Shown piece by piece: positions 10,590 through 20,960 of a stretch of DNA of 64,000 bases (position 1 is the first letter of the stretch; the number at the start of each line of letters is the position of its first letter). Source of the DNA: Schistocerca nitens. Taxonomy: Eukaryota > Arthropoda > Insecta > Orthoptera > Acrididae. The DNA lies in assembly GCF_023898315.1 (NCBI RefSeq), contig NC_064614.1, forward strand, positions 1,049,978,432 to 1,050,042,431. The letters run 5' to 3'. The notes beneath the pieces are model-generated. The model made no database searches, had not been told where the DNA came from, and worked only from the letters and a program-made list of their open reading frames with translations. Position numbers and translations under genes: made by a program.

Positions 10590-10990
10590 CCTTCCACGGA
10601 TTAGGTGTTCCAATACCCTGTTCCGGTTTCTGTCATCCTTCCATCCATCTCTTACCTGGTCTACCTACTTCTCTCTTCCCAGTCGGCCGATAATTCACTA
10701 TGTTTTGTGGGAACCTATTTTCTGTCATTTTATGAACATGATCCTTCTATTACATTCTACCTCTCTCTTGCCATTTTTAAATCTGATGTTATTGTTTTAT
10801 TCCATTACATTCTATTTTCTACCTCGTCATTGTTAAGATTTTTCAATCTGATGTTATAGTTTCTATTCCCTATTTTATCCATTTTATTACACTGTTACAT
10901 ATCTCATGAATTTTATCTCTGCTACTTGTACACGTGATTTTTCTTTCTTTAGAATTTTTGAGAACATTTCTCGTAGAGAACAACGGTTTT
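10590..10990 (-). pseudogene. LINE polyprotein C-terminal remnant
   Basis: The minus strand reads VNYRPTGKREVGRPGKRWMEG and, just upstream, HKMTENRFPQN. Better LINE copies have the C-terminal segment H-R-M-x-x-N-R-x-P, then Y-x-P-x-G-x-R-x-x-G-R-P-x-x-R-W. The frame is broken by stops and no reverse transcriptase core is attached. Only this tail can be supported. Confidence 0.45.
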
Positions 10991-11043
10991 TGTAATACTT
11001 TCAAATGGATATAAACAATCTCGACCGCTAGAAACGTTTATTT

Positions 11044-11216
11044 TTGTGGTTACCGGTTTCGGTCAGTTTTAGACCATCTTCATACCTCATACCATGATTG
11101 TAGGCAGTGGCGTAAACGGAGCAGGCGTCACGGCTCCACGAACAATTGCTTGAGTCTACAACCATGGTATGAGGTCTGAAGATGGTCTAAAACTGATCGA
11201 AACCGGTAACAAAAAA
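11044..11216. repeat. Fold-back repeat with GAAACCGGT ends
   Basis: Arms at about 11046-11094 and 11161-11210 are reverse complements with few mismatches, carrying GTTACCGGTTTCG and TTTTAGACCATCTTCA. The loop of roughly 65 bases is GC-rich (GTGGCGTAAACGGAGCAGGC). Two other fold-back repeats (25840-26160 and 46420-47054) share the same GACCATCTTCAG plus ACCGGTTTCGGT layout, but otherwise differ in sequence. Confidence 0.7.
11172..11210 (+). ncRNA. Hammerhead-like motif in fold-back arm
   Basis: Plus strand: core CTGAAGA (11176-11182), a GGTC/GATC helix, GAAA (11199-11202), CCGG and a GUA triplet. Helix I is weak (two pairs). The left arm on the minus strand (about 11048-11086) has a perfect GGTC/GACC helix II and a three-pair helix I (GGT/ACC), but its core is mutated to ATGAAGA. 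Each arm therefore lost a different part of the motif. Confidence 0.4.
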
Positions 11217-11338
11217 GTAAAGGTTTTTGCGGTCGACGCTGCTTATGTTCATTTTTCTGTTTTTGTTACTGTCCGTGATTTGGAACCACATACAGACATA
11301 TTATCGATCACTTGTCAAAGCAGAAAGAAGTAGCATGG

Positions 11339-11745
11339 AATGAATCCTTTACTCTGCTACAGAGTGTGTGCTGTTAGAAATCTCCCTGGCAGATTAAAAG
11401 AGTGTGCCAGACTGGGAGTGGAACTTGGAATATTGGCTGTCATGATAAGTGCTCTATAGACTGAGATATCCACTCACTCTCCTACTTTCAAATGTTGCGG
11501 AGAAATGACTTATCCACGTCCTGGGAGATTCATTCATTTTCGAATGAATTCGAGAATGAATATTCCACTCTTCAGTGGAGTGTGTGCTGTTTTGAAACTT
11601 GAAAGAGGTTAAGAGCGTGGTCGCGATTCGTCCCCGGAAGTCTGAGTCGGTAAGAGAATTTCCCGTGAAAGGCAACTGTCCTTGTTCGAGCCCCGGTGCG
11701 GAAAACAGTTTTAATATGCCAGGAAGTTTCAGCGTAGAGCAATAT
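11339..11745 (+). repeat. Dispersed repeat containing a tRNA-like segment
   Basis: Two near-repeats of the word GAGTGTGTGCTGTT flank a segment with TCTGAGTCGGTAAGAGAATT, then CCCGTGAAAGGCAACTGTCC and TTCGAGCCCCGGT. This has the A-box/B-box pattern of a degraded tRNA-like unit followed by CAGTTTTAATATGCCAGGAAG. I recall this as a common arthropod repeat, but the exact family name is not certain. Confidence 0.45.
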
Positions 11746-12231
11746 ACCCCAAGATTACATACGACTCAACTGTTATATTTTCTATATACGATAGCTAGAC
11801 ACTATTGTAGACATTGGTGACTACACTGTGCGCTAAAATTGTTATCCATGTCAATAGGTTAATGATGTGTTTACAGCCATGCACAGCCTACAACCTTCAT
11901 CATCATCATCGTACTCATACGCAATTTTTGTTTATGCACCCTGTAATGTACCTCCTCCTTCCTACTTTCATCTATTGTCCACATTAAACAAAGTCTTTTA
12001 TGAATATTTGAGAGGAGTGAAGATTACAATAAACTTTCTAGTTTACTTAACTTCTCAAGTTGAGCTGGTTCCAGTTCTTCTTGTCTAGTGGTCTGATTCC
12101 TAAACCTGAAAATGTCACGTCTTAGGTCCTCACGGCTGGATTGAACTAAATAAATTTGAAGGTTGTTGTTGTTGCAGATTTTATTATTATTATTTAGCGT
12201 ATGGCTAATACAGACATATCATAAAATTAAA
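11746..12231. other. Unassigned spacer
   Basis: Short (CAT)n and (TTG)n/(TTA)n stretches at about 11899 and 12162-12195. No gene was seen. Confidence 0.4.
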
Positions 12232-12960
12232 TTACATGTACATATGTGCATATTTACCAACAAGAAATTTAAGTTTGGTTTTACAACTGAATATCCAGTC
12301 CTTTAATCCAGGCGCTGCATCTGGAATTGCTAGCAGGAAGTCCTCTTCAGCACCTTGATAGGCTCGAATCCTGCATTCACTGCCAATGTGGTGAACCTGT
12401 CTGGCATGGAGCCCATCAGTCACATGGTGGATTAGGCAGCTTCTTCCACTTAAAGAGAGCATTCCCGCATCGGTCATGGCAGGTACGAATTCTGTTGAGA
12501 ATAGTCCAGGTCTTGCGTGGTAGTTCGAATCCACTTGGAAGTTTAGCACATGAGAAGATGTTATGCAGGCGCACATCTATCATTGCTTCCCTCCGACCTT
12601 TCCATTCTTCAAGGGGTTTGAAATCTTTAGCAACCATCTCGGCAGCATCGCACAGAGTTGGATGGCGTGACTTCAGTCTCTTACGATTTAAAAGTGGCAG
12701 GTCGCTATGCACGGGTAGGTTAGAATTCCTGGAGATCTTGCGGGATTACCTCATAAGGGTAGTACATCTGCGTGGATCAGGAGGCACTGTACCGGTTAAC
12801 AGTGGAAGCCAATAAACTGGAGTAGATCTGATTGCGCCAGTTATTATGCGCGTTGTCGTATTCATTTGGGTGTCAACAAGCCTTGTATGATGACTGTTCA
12901 TCCAAACAGGTGCACAATACTCAGCACTTGAGTACACCAAGCCCAGAGCTGAAGATCGCA
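12232..12960 (-). pseudogene. Non-LTR retrotransposon, reverse transcriptase thumb and C-terminal tail
   Basis: The minus strand starts with VYSSAEYCAPVWMNSHHTRL, the LINE thumb motif. It continues with TRIITGAIRSTPVYWLP, then FELPRKTWTILNRIRTCHDRCG and FKWKKLPNPPCD, the C-terminal cysteine-containing tail of jockey-like LINEs. The frame shifts at least twice and the upstream reverse transcriptase core is absent, so it is a 5'-truncated relic. The LINE at 63290-64000 has the same motif order. Clade is inferred from motif order only. Confidence 0.65.
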
Positions 12961-13682
12961 GGGTGGTTGCTGAAGATCCCCAGGTAGCTGCAGAATTTTT
13001 GTTTTAATGTAAATATATTTTCTCACACTTTAGTATATCATACAGTCTTTTGATTTTTCACATTAACAAAGTCGAAATAACATTGTTCGCACAAAAATAC
13101 GTCCGATCACATCAGAGACGTGCTTATGACGCTCACACTGTGCGGAAATAACCACATTCCAAAGGGTTCACAATTTTTCTTAAAAGATGAATTTCTGCTA
13201 GTTTCTGTTACATTATTAATTTCGATGGTTTCACAAATGTATCCAGAAATAATCATAGTAACCAGTACAATACTGCGTAATTAATAATATAAATTTTAAG
13301 TGCGCCAATACTTTGTAATTTCGCAAGTTTCTAAAAAAATAATTTTAGCTGTACATTCAGAACTAATACTTGTCGATGATAACATCGAGACTAAAACATT
13401 TTTAAAAGTAATTGATTTTCATAAATTTTAGCTTGAAATATAACGTACTGTGTATAAAATTATATGACAGTTTTCAGAAAAGTGACTCAGATAATACTGA
13501 CCTGTCCAAAATTCGAAAAGTAATACTGGTATCTACAACGACTGTTGAGGAAAAGTAACGCTAGAGGAGGATGTCCCGTTACAACCCTCTTTCCTGTTAT
13601 TTCGAGTGCAAGGGATCTTTCCATTTCTTCTTAGGACGACCAGCATTTCTTTATCCTTGAAATGTATTCACACTGCTTAACA
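12961..13682. other. Unassigned AT-rich spacer
   Basis: No coding potential, repeat boundary or structure stood out. Confidence 0.4.
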
Positions 13683-14225
13683 AAAGAAGGGGAGGAGGAA
13701 ATGAAACGAAACTTCACAATTTGAGAGGGTGTATGACGTTACTTTAATGATTACAAAATCAAGTCACATGTATAAAAAAAACTTGGATGCCTGCACTGAC
13801 TCGGTTGGGAAACGTGTCATAAAGGCGTTGTATCTTCTCGTGAGGCGAACAGGTCTCCAAGAATTGTAATTGGTTCTTTATAACCTGCATACTGTCACTG
13901 GAACCGAGTTGTAGTCCGCGCTTGCCCCACACGTATTCTATCGGGGAAAGATCTGCGGAAATTTCTGGGCAGGAGAGTACCTCAGATCACGCAGACAGTT
14001 CATAGAAACGAATTCCATGTGTTGGCGAGCATTGCCCTTCCAAAAAATGGCTGCAGAATAGCGTCGCGTGGAAGGTAACTCATAGGATGTCCGTGACTTG
14101 GCGTTGTGCAGTCAGAGTTCCCTCATTCACTATCATCCGGGACCTGAAGATATACCCGATTGCTTCCCACACCATGATGCCGATACCGCTGTACCTCTCC
14201 AAAACCATGCAGCCATTATGATTTC
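13683..14225 (-). pseudogene. Tc1-like transposase, C-terminal half
   Basis: The minus strand reads IMVWEAIGYIFRSRMIVNEG, then SADLSPIEYVWGKRGLQLG and FPNRVSAGIQV. These are the Tc1 segments: the MVWGAI block between catalytic residues and the SPDLSPIEhVW block holding the third catalytic Glu (kept here as E in PIEYVW). A stop breaks the frame after TDIL. Homology continues in the relic at 24118-24800, which has the same orientation. The N-terminal DNA-binding half is not recognisable. Confidence 0.65.
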
Positions 14226-15433
14226 GTAATCATTTCTTTTCTATACACTGGAGTGCTATATAATGCAAAAGATTTATGAGACATACTGTAAGGAAAAATT
14301 TCAGCCGCTACGGAAACGAGACAGAAAGAAAACAAATGTTGACGCAATATTATCTCTCAGTAAAGTGCGAGAAGAAAATACAATAAAACATCAAATTTTC
14401 GAACTTCTGACAGTAATTAGTACTGGCTTTGATCTTTGTAGTCACTGCACTGTGCATGACATTCTTACGGGGTGAAACCCACACCAGATTGTGACGGTCG
14501 GTATAAATTCAGCATTCAAAATATATTCACATGTAAAACACAATGTAAATCACTAAGAAGTAAATAAGAAAAGCTTGCATCGCTCACTGTCACGGTGAAC
14601 CGAAAAAAATTGGGGGACAGATTTCTGTGCGTACGTCACCTCCGGCAGCCAGTATGGTGGGTAACCACTTTCCCTAAACGAGAGAAACATCGATTCCTAA
14701 CAACGATTTTATTCAAGGTACCACCACAACGAAACTGCAACAGTACTGTAGTGGCACTGCACTTAGAATATGACAATCGAACAGCAGCATTTATTACCTG
14801 GCACAGTATTCAGGTAACGTATGCGATGTCCTCTGGTAACAATTGTCTCGCGAAGGAAGTACCACTGACAGGAACAACTTATGGAAACTGAACACTGGGT
14901 GCGAGTCAAAGCACGTCTGCCATGTCAATAAGTTCACAACCTACCAGGAAACTGTGCAGGTTCGACCCTCTACAGCCTAAAATTGGCACTGTTTAAATCT
15001 ATCACAGCATGGTGTTGGCAGATGCTTTCTAAGATACTATTGCGGGAAGCAAATTCTTTACTTAACCATGTTGTTCCTTGGCTTCGAACCAGGGATCTTC
15101 ATGTTATTCGAAGTTTACTGTTGTACAATATAATCAGTCATTACATGTATTCTACATTTCAATACGACTAGCTGCTTTCAGTCTGCACCTTGGGCCGTAA
15201 CCAAGTACGGAAAAAACCATTAGCTGAATTCTTTGCCACTACTTCGTAAAACATTATAGTAATTAAAAAATAGAACCGCACATTCCGTAATGTTCAAACA
15301 AAATTTTTATTTATTTGTGTATTTTTTCGGTTTCTGGCGCCTTACTCTAACAGAACTGAAGAGTCAGAATGGAATAACGCAACGTATCTCTCTTATGTTT
15401 ATTTTTTAAAAGTATGGAGATGGATGGAAGTAC
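14226..15433. other. Unassigned region
   Basis: Open frames at 14263-14475 (70 codons, lysine-rich) and 14595-14891 (98 codons) match no family I know and have no neighbours suggesting a gene. The remaining sequence is AT-rich. The first copy of the target duplication for the next SINE is at 15423-15433. Confidence 0.35.
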
Positions 15434-15637
15434 GGCCGGCCGAAGTGGCCGTGCGGTTAAAGGCGCTGCAGTCTGGAACCGCAAGACCGCTACGGTCGCA
15501 GGTTCGAATCCTGCCTAGGGCATGGATGTTTGTGATGTCCTTAGGTTAGTTAGGTTTAACTAGTTCTAAGTTCTAGGGGACTAATGACCTCAGCAGTTGA
15601 GTCCCATAGTGCTCAGAGCCATTTGAACCCATTTTTT
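15434..15637 (+). mobile_element. tRNA-derived SINE (type A) with 11-bp target duplication
   Basis: The head GGCCGGCCGAAGTGGCCGTG and the box B GGTTCGAATCC are followed by GATGTCCTTAGGTTAGTTAG, GACTAATGACCTCAGCAG and the end AGAGCCATTTGAACC with a short T run. GATGGAAGTAC occurs at 15423-15433 and 15638-15648. Confidence 0.88.
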
Positions 15638-15649
15638 GATGGAAGTACC

Positions 15650-16126
15650 AGTTTGCACAAGGTAATAATTTAAGAGTCAAGTGAACGAGCATGTCTACTA
15701 AGTAGATCACATCCCAACGTGTACCATCCGCTTTCATATGTGTACAGACTTTTGTAGATCATTTTTATATATTGTGTACATATTTATCTTGTGCGCAGTG
15801 ATTACGAGTAAATCAGCTATTAAATTAGACAAAGCACAGATACTTCTCTATTTTTCAGATTCAAAAAACGTGTTATTGCTCATTTACTTTTACTTGCAAA
15901 GTAAGAATTACGGAGGTGAATTAAGAAAGAGCAGCTCTTGACGAGCATGTACAGGCGTTTTGTTTAACTGAGAAAGTACTATTATCTGAAGGTCAAGTGT
16001 GTCCTCTTCTCTTGACTAATAGTGATTCTCAATCAAATATTTCCTTTTATTTTGCTTTCTTCATACCCGAAAATTCTTTTCTGCTTTTTCTCAAAGTAAC
16101 TTTATTAAGTTACTACATTTTTCATC
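15650..16126. other. Unassigned spacer
   Basis: AT-rich, short frames only, with nothing recognised. Confidence 0.4.
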
Positions 16127-16128
16127 TA

Positions 16129-17550
16129 CACTCCTGGAAATGGAAAAAAGAACACATTGACACCGGTGTGTCAGACCCACCATACTTGCTCCGGACACTG
16201 CGAGAGGGATGTACAAGCAATGATCACACGCACGGCACAGCGGACACACCAGGAACCGCGGTGTTGGCCGTCGAATGGCGCTAGCTGCGCAGCATTTGTG
16301 CACCGCCGCCGTCAGTGTCAGCCAGTTTGCCGTGGCATACGGAGCTCCATCGCAGTCTTTAACACTGGTAGCATGCCGCGACAGCGTGGTCGTGAACCGT
16401 ATGTGCAGTTGACGGACTTTGAGCGAGGGCGTATAGTGGGCATGCGGGAGGCCGGGTGGACGTACCGCCGAATTGCTCAACACGTGGGGCGTGAGGTCTC
16501 CACAGTACATCGATGTTGTCGCCAGTGGTCGGCGGAAGGTGCACGTGCCCGTCGACCTGGGACCGGACCGCAGCGACGCACGGATGCACGCCAAGACCGT
16601 AGGATCCTACGCAGTGCCGTAGGGGACCGCACCGCCACTTCCCAGCAAATTAGGGACACTGTTGCTCCTGGGGTATCGGCGAGGACCATTCGCAACCGTC
16701 TCCATGAAGCTGGGCTACGGTCCCGCACACCGTTAGGCCGTCTTCCGCTCACGCCCCAACATCGTGCAGCCCGCCTCCAGTGGTGTCGCGACAGGCGTGA
16801 ATGGAGCGACGAATGGAGACCTGTCGTCTCCAGCGATGAGAGTCGCTTCTGCCTTGGTGCCAATGATGGTCGTATGCGTGTTTGGCGCCGTGCAGGTGAG
16901 CGCCACAATCAGGAGTGCATACGACCGAGGCACACAGGGCCAACACCCGGCATCATGGTGTGGGGAGCGATCTCCTACACTGGCCGTACACCACTGGTGA
17001 TCGTCGAGGGGACACTGAATAGTGCACGGTACATCCAAACCGTCATCGAACCCATCGTTCTACCATTCCTAGACCGGCAAGGGAACTTGCTGTTCCAACA
17101 GGACAATGCACGTCCGCATGTATCCCGTGCCACCCAACGTGCTCTAGAAGGTGTAAGTCAACCACCCTGGCCGGCATGATCTCCGGATCTGTCCCCCATT
17201 GAGCATGTTTGGGACTGGATGAAGCGTCGTCTCACGCGGTCTGCACGTCCAGCACGAGCGCTGGTCCAACTGAGGCGCCAGGTGGAAATGGCATGGCAAG
17301 CCGTTCCACAGGACTACATCCAGCATCTCTACGATCGTCTCCATGGGAGAATAGCAGCCTGCATTGCTGCGAAAGGTGGATATACACTGTACTAGTGCCG
17401 ACATTGTGCATGCTCTGTTGCCTGTGTCTATGTGCCTGTGGTTCTGTCAGTGTGATCATGTGATGTATCTGACCCCAGGAATGTGTCAATAAAGTTTCCC
17501 CTTCCTGGGACACTGAATTCACGGTGTTCTTATTTCAATTCCCAGGAGTA
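16129..17550 (+). mobile_element. Tc1-like transposon, 1422 bp, copy A
   Basis: It is bounded by TA at 16127-16128 and 17551-17552. Terminal inverted repeats of about 27 bp begin CACTCCTGGAAATGG on the left and end CCCAGGAGTA on the right. It has the same length as copies B (36142-37563) and C (47070-48491) and differs by few substitutions, so the three inserted recently. A possible polyadenylation signal AATAAA lies just before the right terminal repeat. The body is GC- and CpG-rich compared with its AT-rich surroundings. Confidence 0.92.
16373..17395 (+). pseudogene. Tc1-like transposase, premature stop before the third catalytic residue (copy A)
   Basis: The frame starts MPRQRGREPYVQLTDFERGR and would encode 340 aa, but codon 269 is TGA (17177-17179). 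This removes the PIEHVW segment with the third catalytic residue. Compared with copy B it also carries R145S, R150P, F153S, L264P and T296A. The first two catalytic aspartates (SDESRF and QQDNARPH) are still present. The lost end is readable in frame after the stop. It is almost surely inactive alone, but the ends could still be moved by a transposase made elsewhere. Confidence 0.88.
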
Positions 17551-17552
17551 TA

Positions 17553-18152
17553 TATTACCCTGACGCAACGGATGTAATAATCAGCAGAAAATTCCTTGCA
17601 AGGCAATTCAGCCCTCTCTCTTAGACATAGAACCATACTTCAAAATGCAAACTTTTCTCCAGTCCATGTCAAACATTCTCACGTGCAGCTGTAGGTTCAT
17701 AGATGTACACGAGTTCAGTTCCGTACATTGCGAACGAAACTTCGTCTGAAACAACGATGCCCTTTTGTGCCACTGTATAGGAGAAAAACGCATACTATGC
17801 AATGGCAAAAAGGAGCAGCTTCTCCAATTACAACAATATTTAAAAAAGTATACACCATCAAATACAATTTACATTAGGGCGTCACTATCCTGTTTAGACG
17901 TTGTCTGCGTGTGAGGTACCAATATCGTGAACGATATCTGTAGGAAGGGGTCAGCCCCAAGCAATATTATTTATAACTCATCAAACTAGCCCACAACTAC
18001 AAGATGGCTGATAGCGCGCCATGTCAACAGCGACTACATGGTGTACCTAGAGCAGACACAATATAACAAAGAACTTCAGACCGTTGAATTTACTTCGCAT
18101 ACTAACGGTTACTTACAAAAGTCGGCGGTTATCTTTATTGTTAGATACATTA
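17553..18152. other. Unassigned region with a possible transposase relic at 17610-17800 (minus)
   Basis: On the minus strand, VVSDEVSFAMYGTELVYI resembles the first catalytic segment (SDEx-F) of a mariner/Tc1-type transposase. No further motif supports it. The remainder holds nothing I recognise. Confidence 0.3.
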
Positions 18153-18895
18153 TACGAGAGTTGGAACCTTAATAGTGGCAACTATATATTTACAGCTCGT
18201 ACAAAATAGATACGTGTTTCAATGTTTTATTGACCTTGAAAGTAGTCACCAGCATTGTGTATAACCCGTTGCCAGCGATGTGGAAGTCGTAGGATACTCT
18301 TAGCAGTGCCAGTTGTGTTGACAGTTTGGGCGGCGCGGTCTATTGCCCGACGAACTTGTAGCAGTTCTGAAGCGAATGCCATGAAGTAAGTGTTTTCTTC
18401 AGTTTAGAAATCGAGTTGAACTTACTTCTGTCTCTATGCTGTTCATTTTTGGAACACAACCTACGACCAGCTTAAAGACAGAAGTGATGACACTTTCTGC
18501 AGGACCTGACCATCATTTTGCAGGAAAATACTCAAGCACGTACAGTGCAAGCTGTTACTGATTTGTTCGACTGATGGGGCTGCTAAGTGCTATACCACCT
18601 ACTGCACTCCCCTGACTTAAGCCCTCGTGAGTTCAACTCTATTTCTAAATTGAAGGAAACACTTCACGGCATTCTCTTCACAACTGCTACAAATTCATCG
18701 GGCAATAGACCGTGCCGCCCGAACTGTCAACACAACTGGCGCTGCTAAGAGTATCCTACGACTTCCACATCGCTGGCAACGGGTTATACACAAATCTGGT
18801 GACTACTTTGAAGGTCAGTAAAACGTTGAAACACGACCTATTTTGTACGAGCTGTAAATAAATAGTTGCCACTATTAAAGTTCCAACCCTCGTAA
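18153..18895. repeat. Palindromic mariner-like element
   Basis: The left arm, about 18153-18400 (minus strand), and right arm, about 18650-18895 (plus strand), both encode the same mariner C-terminal end, with LRLPHRW then a terminal repeat starting GTTGGAAC-TTAATAGTGGCAAC. The centre reads on the plus strand LQENTQARTVQAVTDLFD, the second catalytic segment, with Asp replaced (DNA/DNAR expected). Next comes HSPDLSPREFNS, where the third catalytic position is present as E. The arms are about 250 bp and the unit is a fold-back derivative of a mariner transposon, not an intact one. Confidence 0.7.
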
Positions 18896-19049
18896 GTACT
18901 AATCATGAGGTTATCCTTACACCCACTGACCAGGTCTAACAAAGTTTTCGCCTGAAAATATCGGTAAATGGCTGAAGAAGGCTGGTAGTGCTCCAGTTTT
19001 TGTGTATGGCACATCAGATTGGTCTTAAATTTAGACATCAAGAAACTAG

Positions 19050-19487
19050 CAGAAAAAGGCTATAGGCGCAGCTGGGAATTTATAGAATCAAGTGTAATGA
19101 TAGAGGCTGTGTGCACGTCGCCATTACAGGACGTGAATTTTCTACCATATTTGAAGAACATTAGGACTTGGGTACATCAAAGCATGCCCTAGCCAACCAT
19201 CTTAAAGCCCATAACCATAAGATACCTGACATCAGTAAAATCCCTAGCGTATCCTACTTCTAACCTACTTCTAACCTACTTCTAACCTACTTCTAACCTA
19301 CTTCTAACCTACTTCTAACCTACTTCTAACCTACTTCTAACCTACTTCCTTGACTGTCTAGCAGAAACAGGAGTCCTGTGCAACCTTAGTCATAACACTG
19401 ATCTTACGTTAAATGAGAAACCACGCTCAAAGACTCAAAGACGGGTCTATTCTCAATAATTATGAGTTCCATGAAAACCATAATGAT
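19050..19487 (+). pseudogene. GIY-YIG domain relic (Penelope-like element tail)
   Basis: The plus strand reads IYRIKCNDRGCVHVAITGRE, then FSTIFEEH and HALANHLKAHNHKIP. This corresponds to a GIY-YIG nuclease with G-I-Y-x-I-x-C, a degenerate Y-x-G-Q-T-G-R and an E-H segment. It continues to LDCLAETGVLCNLSHNTDLTLN after an internal 11-bp tandem expansion (19254-19349). A SINE has inserted in the following sequence. The assignment to a PLE is inferred because no reverse transcriptase is attached. Confidence 0.5.
19254..19349. repeat. 11-bp tandem repeat, about 8.7 copies
   Basis: The unit TAACCTACTTC is repeated without visible variation. It lies inside the GIY-YIG relic and is probably a local slippage expansion. 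Confidence 0.9.
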
Positions 19488-19499
19488 GCATCAATGTCT

Positions 19500-19705
19500 G
19501 CCGGCCGCGGTGGTCTCGCGGTTCTAGGCGCGCAGTCAGGAACCGTGCGACTGCTACGGTCGCAGGTTCGAATCCTGCCTCGGGCATGGATGTGTGTGAT
19601 GTCCTTAGGTTAGTTAGGTTTAAGTAGTTCTAAGTTCTAGGGGACTGATGACCACAGCAGTTGAGTCCCATAGTGCTCAGAGCCATTCGAACCATTTTTT
19701 TTTTT
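19500..19705 (+). mobile_element. tRNA-derived SINE (type A) with 12-bp target duplication
   Basis: It begins GCCGGCCGCGGTGGTCTCGC and has box B GGTTCGAATCC and the end CAGAGCCATTCGAACC with a run of 11 T. GCATCAATGTCT occurs at 19488-19499 and 19706-19717, a perfect duplication, so the insertion is well defined. Confidence 0.92.
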
Positions 19706-19717
19706 GCATCAATGTCT

Positions 19718-20724
19718 ATGTATTTCAAGCATCCCTGATTCCGATATTATATGAATCGTTATGACGATGGAATTTCTGTTCATTTCACATCTTATATTTT
19801 AACCCAACACTTCATGTTCCCACGTTGTCTCTAACGTATATGAATTCTTTAATGTCATGCACTACATATAAGAATATTTTTTACTAATTTTGTATTTTTA
19901 TCTAATCCTGTTCTTAGCTTATATTATGAACCTGCACTAGGGATAGCTATTTTATTCCTGACTACGCTATTTTTGTTTACACTGTGATTTATAGCTTATG
20001 GATACACACTTCATAAGTGAACTGACAACCGAGCCGGGTTTTCTGCACTCTCTACTACATGATGTATCTTTTTTACCATCACAGACAATGCAGACAAGTG
20101 TGTTATACATTCTATATACCCCTCTTGGTGCTTATTACATTATACTGCCTTAAACGTCATGTTATTAATTTTACATTAGACTTTTGCATTTTTTTTGCAT
20201 TTTTATTACTTACTTCATCAAGTGGTTTACACATAAAATTTTTATGGGAAATATTAACATTTCTTTATCGTATGTTTCCCTTCCTCCATCTCTTCTTTAA
20301 TTCGTGATAGTTATTTGTGTGTAAGCAGACGGTCCAGTCACCTGTGGTTTTGTTTTACATTCCCGCGGATTACCCTACCTTATCACGTATTTAGTTCTTG
20401 TGTTGGTCGCCTGAGCCGACACGTCCAGCCGGTAAGATATCAAGCGGCGCCATTTCCGTTGGCGAAGCAGGCGGCTTTCACTAACTGAGGTTTCCTCTTC
20501 TCATTTATTTTCAGTCTGAATCTTATTCACGTACCTCTCCTTACTTTAGTGTTTTTGTTAGTCTTATGTGTCGCATAGGCGTGTGCTTGAACCATTGTGA
20601 CGGACAGGCCCGTCCGCTGTACACCCATGACTTAATAAATGTATTTTCAGTTGCAGATATTATTCAAATCAGATTCTGTGTTTTTTAAGGACTTGTGTGG
20701 AAGATAAACCATGGAGATAAGAAG
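19718..20724. other. Unassigned T-rich region
   Basis: It may continue the retroelement tail interrupted by the SINE, but no domain is readable. The open frame at 20059-20307 is low-complexity and hydrophobic by base composition, so I do not call it a gene. Confidence 0.35.
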
Positions 20725-20960
20725 ATAGAATTTTTAGATATGTGATGCGACAGAAGAATGCTGAGCATCATGTAGACGGATCGGATAAATAGTGGGAGGC
20801 ACTAAATCGAACAGGGAAGAAAATAAATTTGTGGCATAGGTTGACGAAGAGAAGGGATCGGTTGACAGTACACATCATATTTGGTAATGGACGGAAGTAT
20901 GAGGAGTGACAACTGTAGAGGTAAACCAAGGCTTGAATACGCGAGTAGGCTTAGACAGAT
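20725..20960 (+). pseudogene. RTE-type LINE C-terminal remnant
   Basis: The plus strand reads LNRTGKKINLWHRLTKRRDRL, which matches the LINE tail at 34300-34600 (there RIGEKRSSWHNLTRRRDRL). The match continues weakly to about 20960. It is 5'-truncated and full of stops. Confidence 0.6.

Noticed and set aside
15434..15530. tRNA gene
   Set aside because: Boxes A and B are present, but the unit continues into a SINE body flanked by a target duplication and the cloverleaf is incomplete. The same holds for the other SINE heads.
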